This document shows, in pieces, positions 63,647-64,000 of a stretch of 64,000 bases of DNA. Position 1 is the first letter of the stretch. Every line of letters begins with the position of its first letter. Source of the DNA: Palaemon carinicauda (taxonomy: Eukaryota > Arthropoda > Malacostraca > Decapoda > Palaemonidae); contig NC_090766.1 of the NCBI RefSeq assembly GCF_036898095.1, positions 34,054,348 to 34,118,347 on the forward strand. The letters run 5' to 3'. Under the pieces are notes generated by a model that worked only from the letters and a program-made list of their open reading frames with translations, was not told the DNA's origin and ran no database searches. A program made the position numbers and the translations under genes.

Positions 63647-64000
63647 AGTGTGAGAGGGTTCAGCTGGGTGAGTCCTCCTGTGTGTGTGGAAGGAATAGGA
63701 TTAATGTTTGTGAGAATGGGATGAATAATTGGTTGGAAATGAGCAAGTATGAATCTAGTATGCATGAGAAGTTAGGGCTGGAAAATAAACAATTAGTGTT
63801 GGTCGAATATAGGAAAAAGAGGCGTTTGAAAGTTTTAAGTGAGGAGAAAGTGCAAGGGAAATTTATAGGTATAGGTAAGAATACGAATAAGTATGACAAG
63901 GGTGTAAATGTGCAAGTGTGTATGGAAGATAAATGTGTTAATACAGATGAATCATGGCTGAGTATGAATGATACCTATAGTGTGTGTGGCTTTTCCTTAG
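63607..64000 (+). CDS. pol: Start of pol ORF in the -1 frame (partial)
   Basis: The -1 frame relative to gag is open from 63607 (just after a TAG) through the window end, overlapping gag by 40 bases. An ATG at 63631 could also start it. The visible 120 codons (for example NWLEMSKYESSMHEKLGLEN, VLSEEKVQGKFIG) show no protease motif yet. Position and frame are those expected for the pro-pol ORF. Confidence 0.65.
63637..63677 (+). promoter_or_regulatory. Putative -1 ribosomal frameshift signal at the gag stop
   Basis: G GGA AAC (63637-63643) is a canonical X XXY YYZ slippery heptamer in the gag reading phase, directly before the TAG stop. Ten bases downstream an 8-bp stem can form: GAGGGTTC (63654-63661) with GAGTCCTC (63670-63677), loop AGCTGGGT, with two G-U pairs. 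Slippage at the heptamer places ribosomes in the open pol frame. Confidence 0.75.

Larger units (their letters stand above)
60483..64000 (+). mobile_element. LTR retrotransposon, 5' part (window ends inside)
   Basis: A 1270-bp 5' LTR, a tRNA-Lys primer site, a 596-codon Gag and the beginning of a -1-frame pol ORF are present; the rest lies beyond 64000. The capsid-like region and zinc knuckles suggest Ty3/Gypsy, but RT is not visible, so the class is provisional. The LTR start and end share TGTGG/CCACA. The Gag frame is intact, so the insertion looks young. Confidence 0.85.

Overview
The window is nuclear DNA from an arthropod, most likely a decapod crustacean. The evidence is one spliced housekeeping gene (ribosomal protein L23A, uL23) with an insect-like Ala/Lys-rich extension, surrounded by DIRS tyrosine-recombinase retrotransposons, APE-type LINEs, a Tigger DNA transposon, a tRNA-derived SINE and long TA, GA and ATT microsatellites. 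There are no prokaryotic genes. The species assignment is inference.

Layout. 1-435: repeat relic. About 436-8865: DIRS element A, with long inverted terminal repeats (ITRs), Gag, RT-RNase H-methyltransferase, a truncated tyrosine recombinase and an internal complementary region (ICR). About 9045-19565: a second, unrelated DIRS element (B), whose gag is split by a minus-strand LINE (9526-13405) that carries a 2A-like peptide motif. 20451-23076: Tigger/pogo-like transposon. 23186-23360: (TA)n. 23395-25420: LINE relics. About 26130-30005: a third LINE. 30240-31050: tandem repeats running into the RpL23A promoter. 31104-43302: RpL23A (five coding exons), whose introns 1 and 4 hold six copies of one box H/ACA snoRNA. 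46202-52875: two head-to-tail copies of one LINE, one truncated and one apparently intact with two ORFs. 53060-53368: tRNA-derived SINE. 54633-55210: a short derivative of the 2A LINE. 55530-58860: decayed DIRS relic (C). 59213-60482: 5'-truncated copy of the 2A LINE, interrupted by a young LTR retrotransposon (60483 to the window end) with tRNA-Lys primer site, Gag and a putative -1 frameshift into pol.

How the parts work together. The one host locus couples a TOP-type ribosomal-protein promoter to a reiterated intronic snoRNA whose 3' pocket fits a conserved 18S rRNA segment, so one transcript would supply both a 60S protein and a guide RNA for the 40S subunit. Most remaining sequence is nested mobile DNA in different stages of decay. 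The points most worth checking are the six-copy snoRNA array, the signal-like leader plus 2A motif in the LINE, the slippery heptamer at the gag stop, and the two DIRS internal complementary regions.
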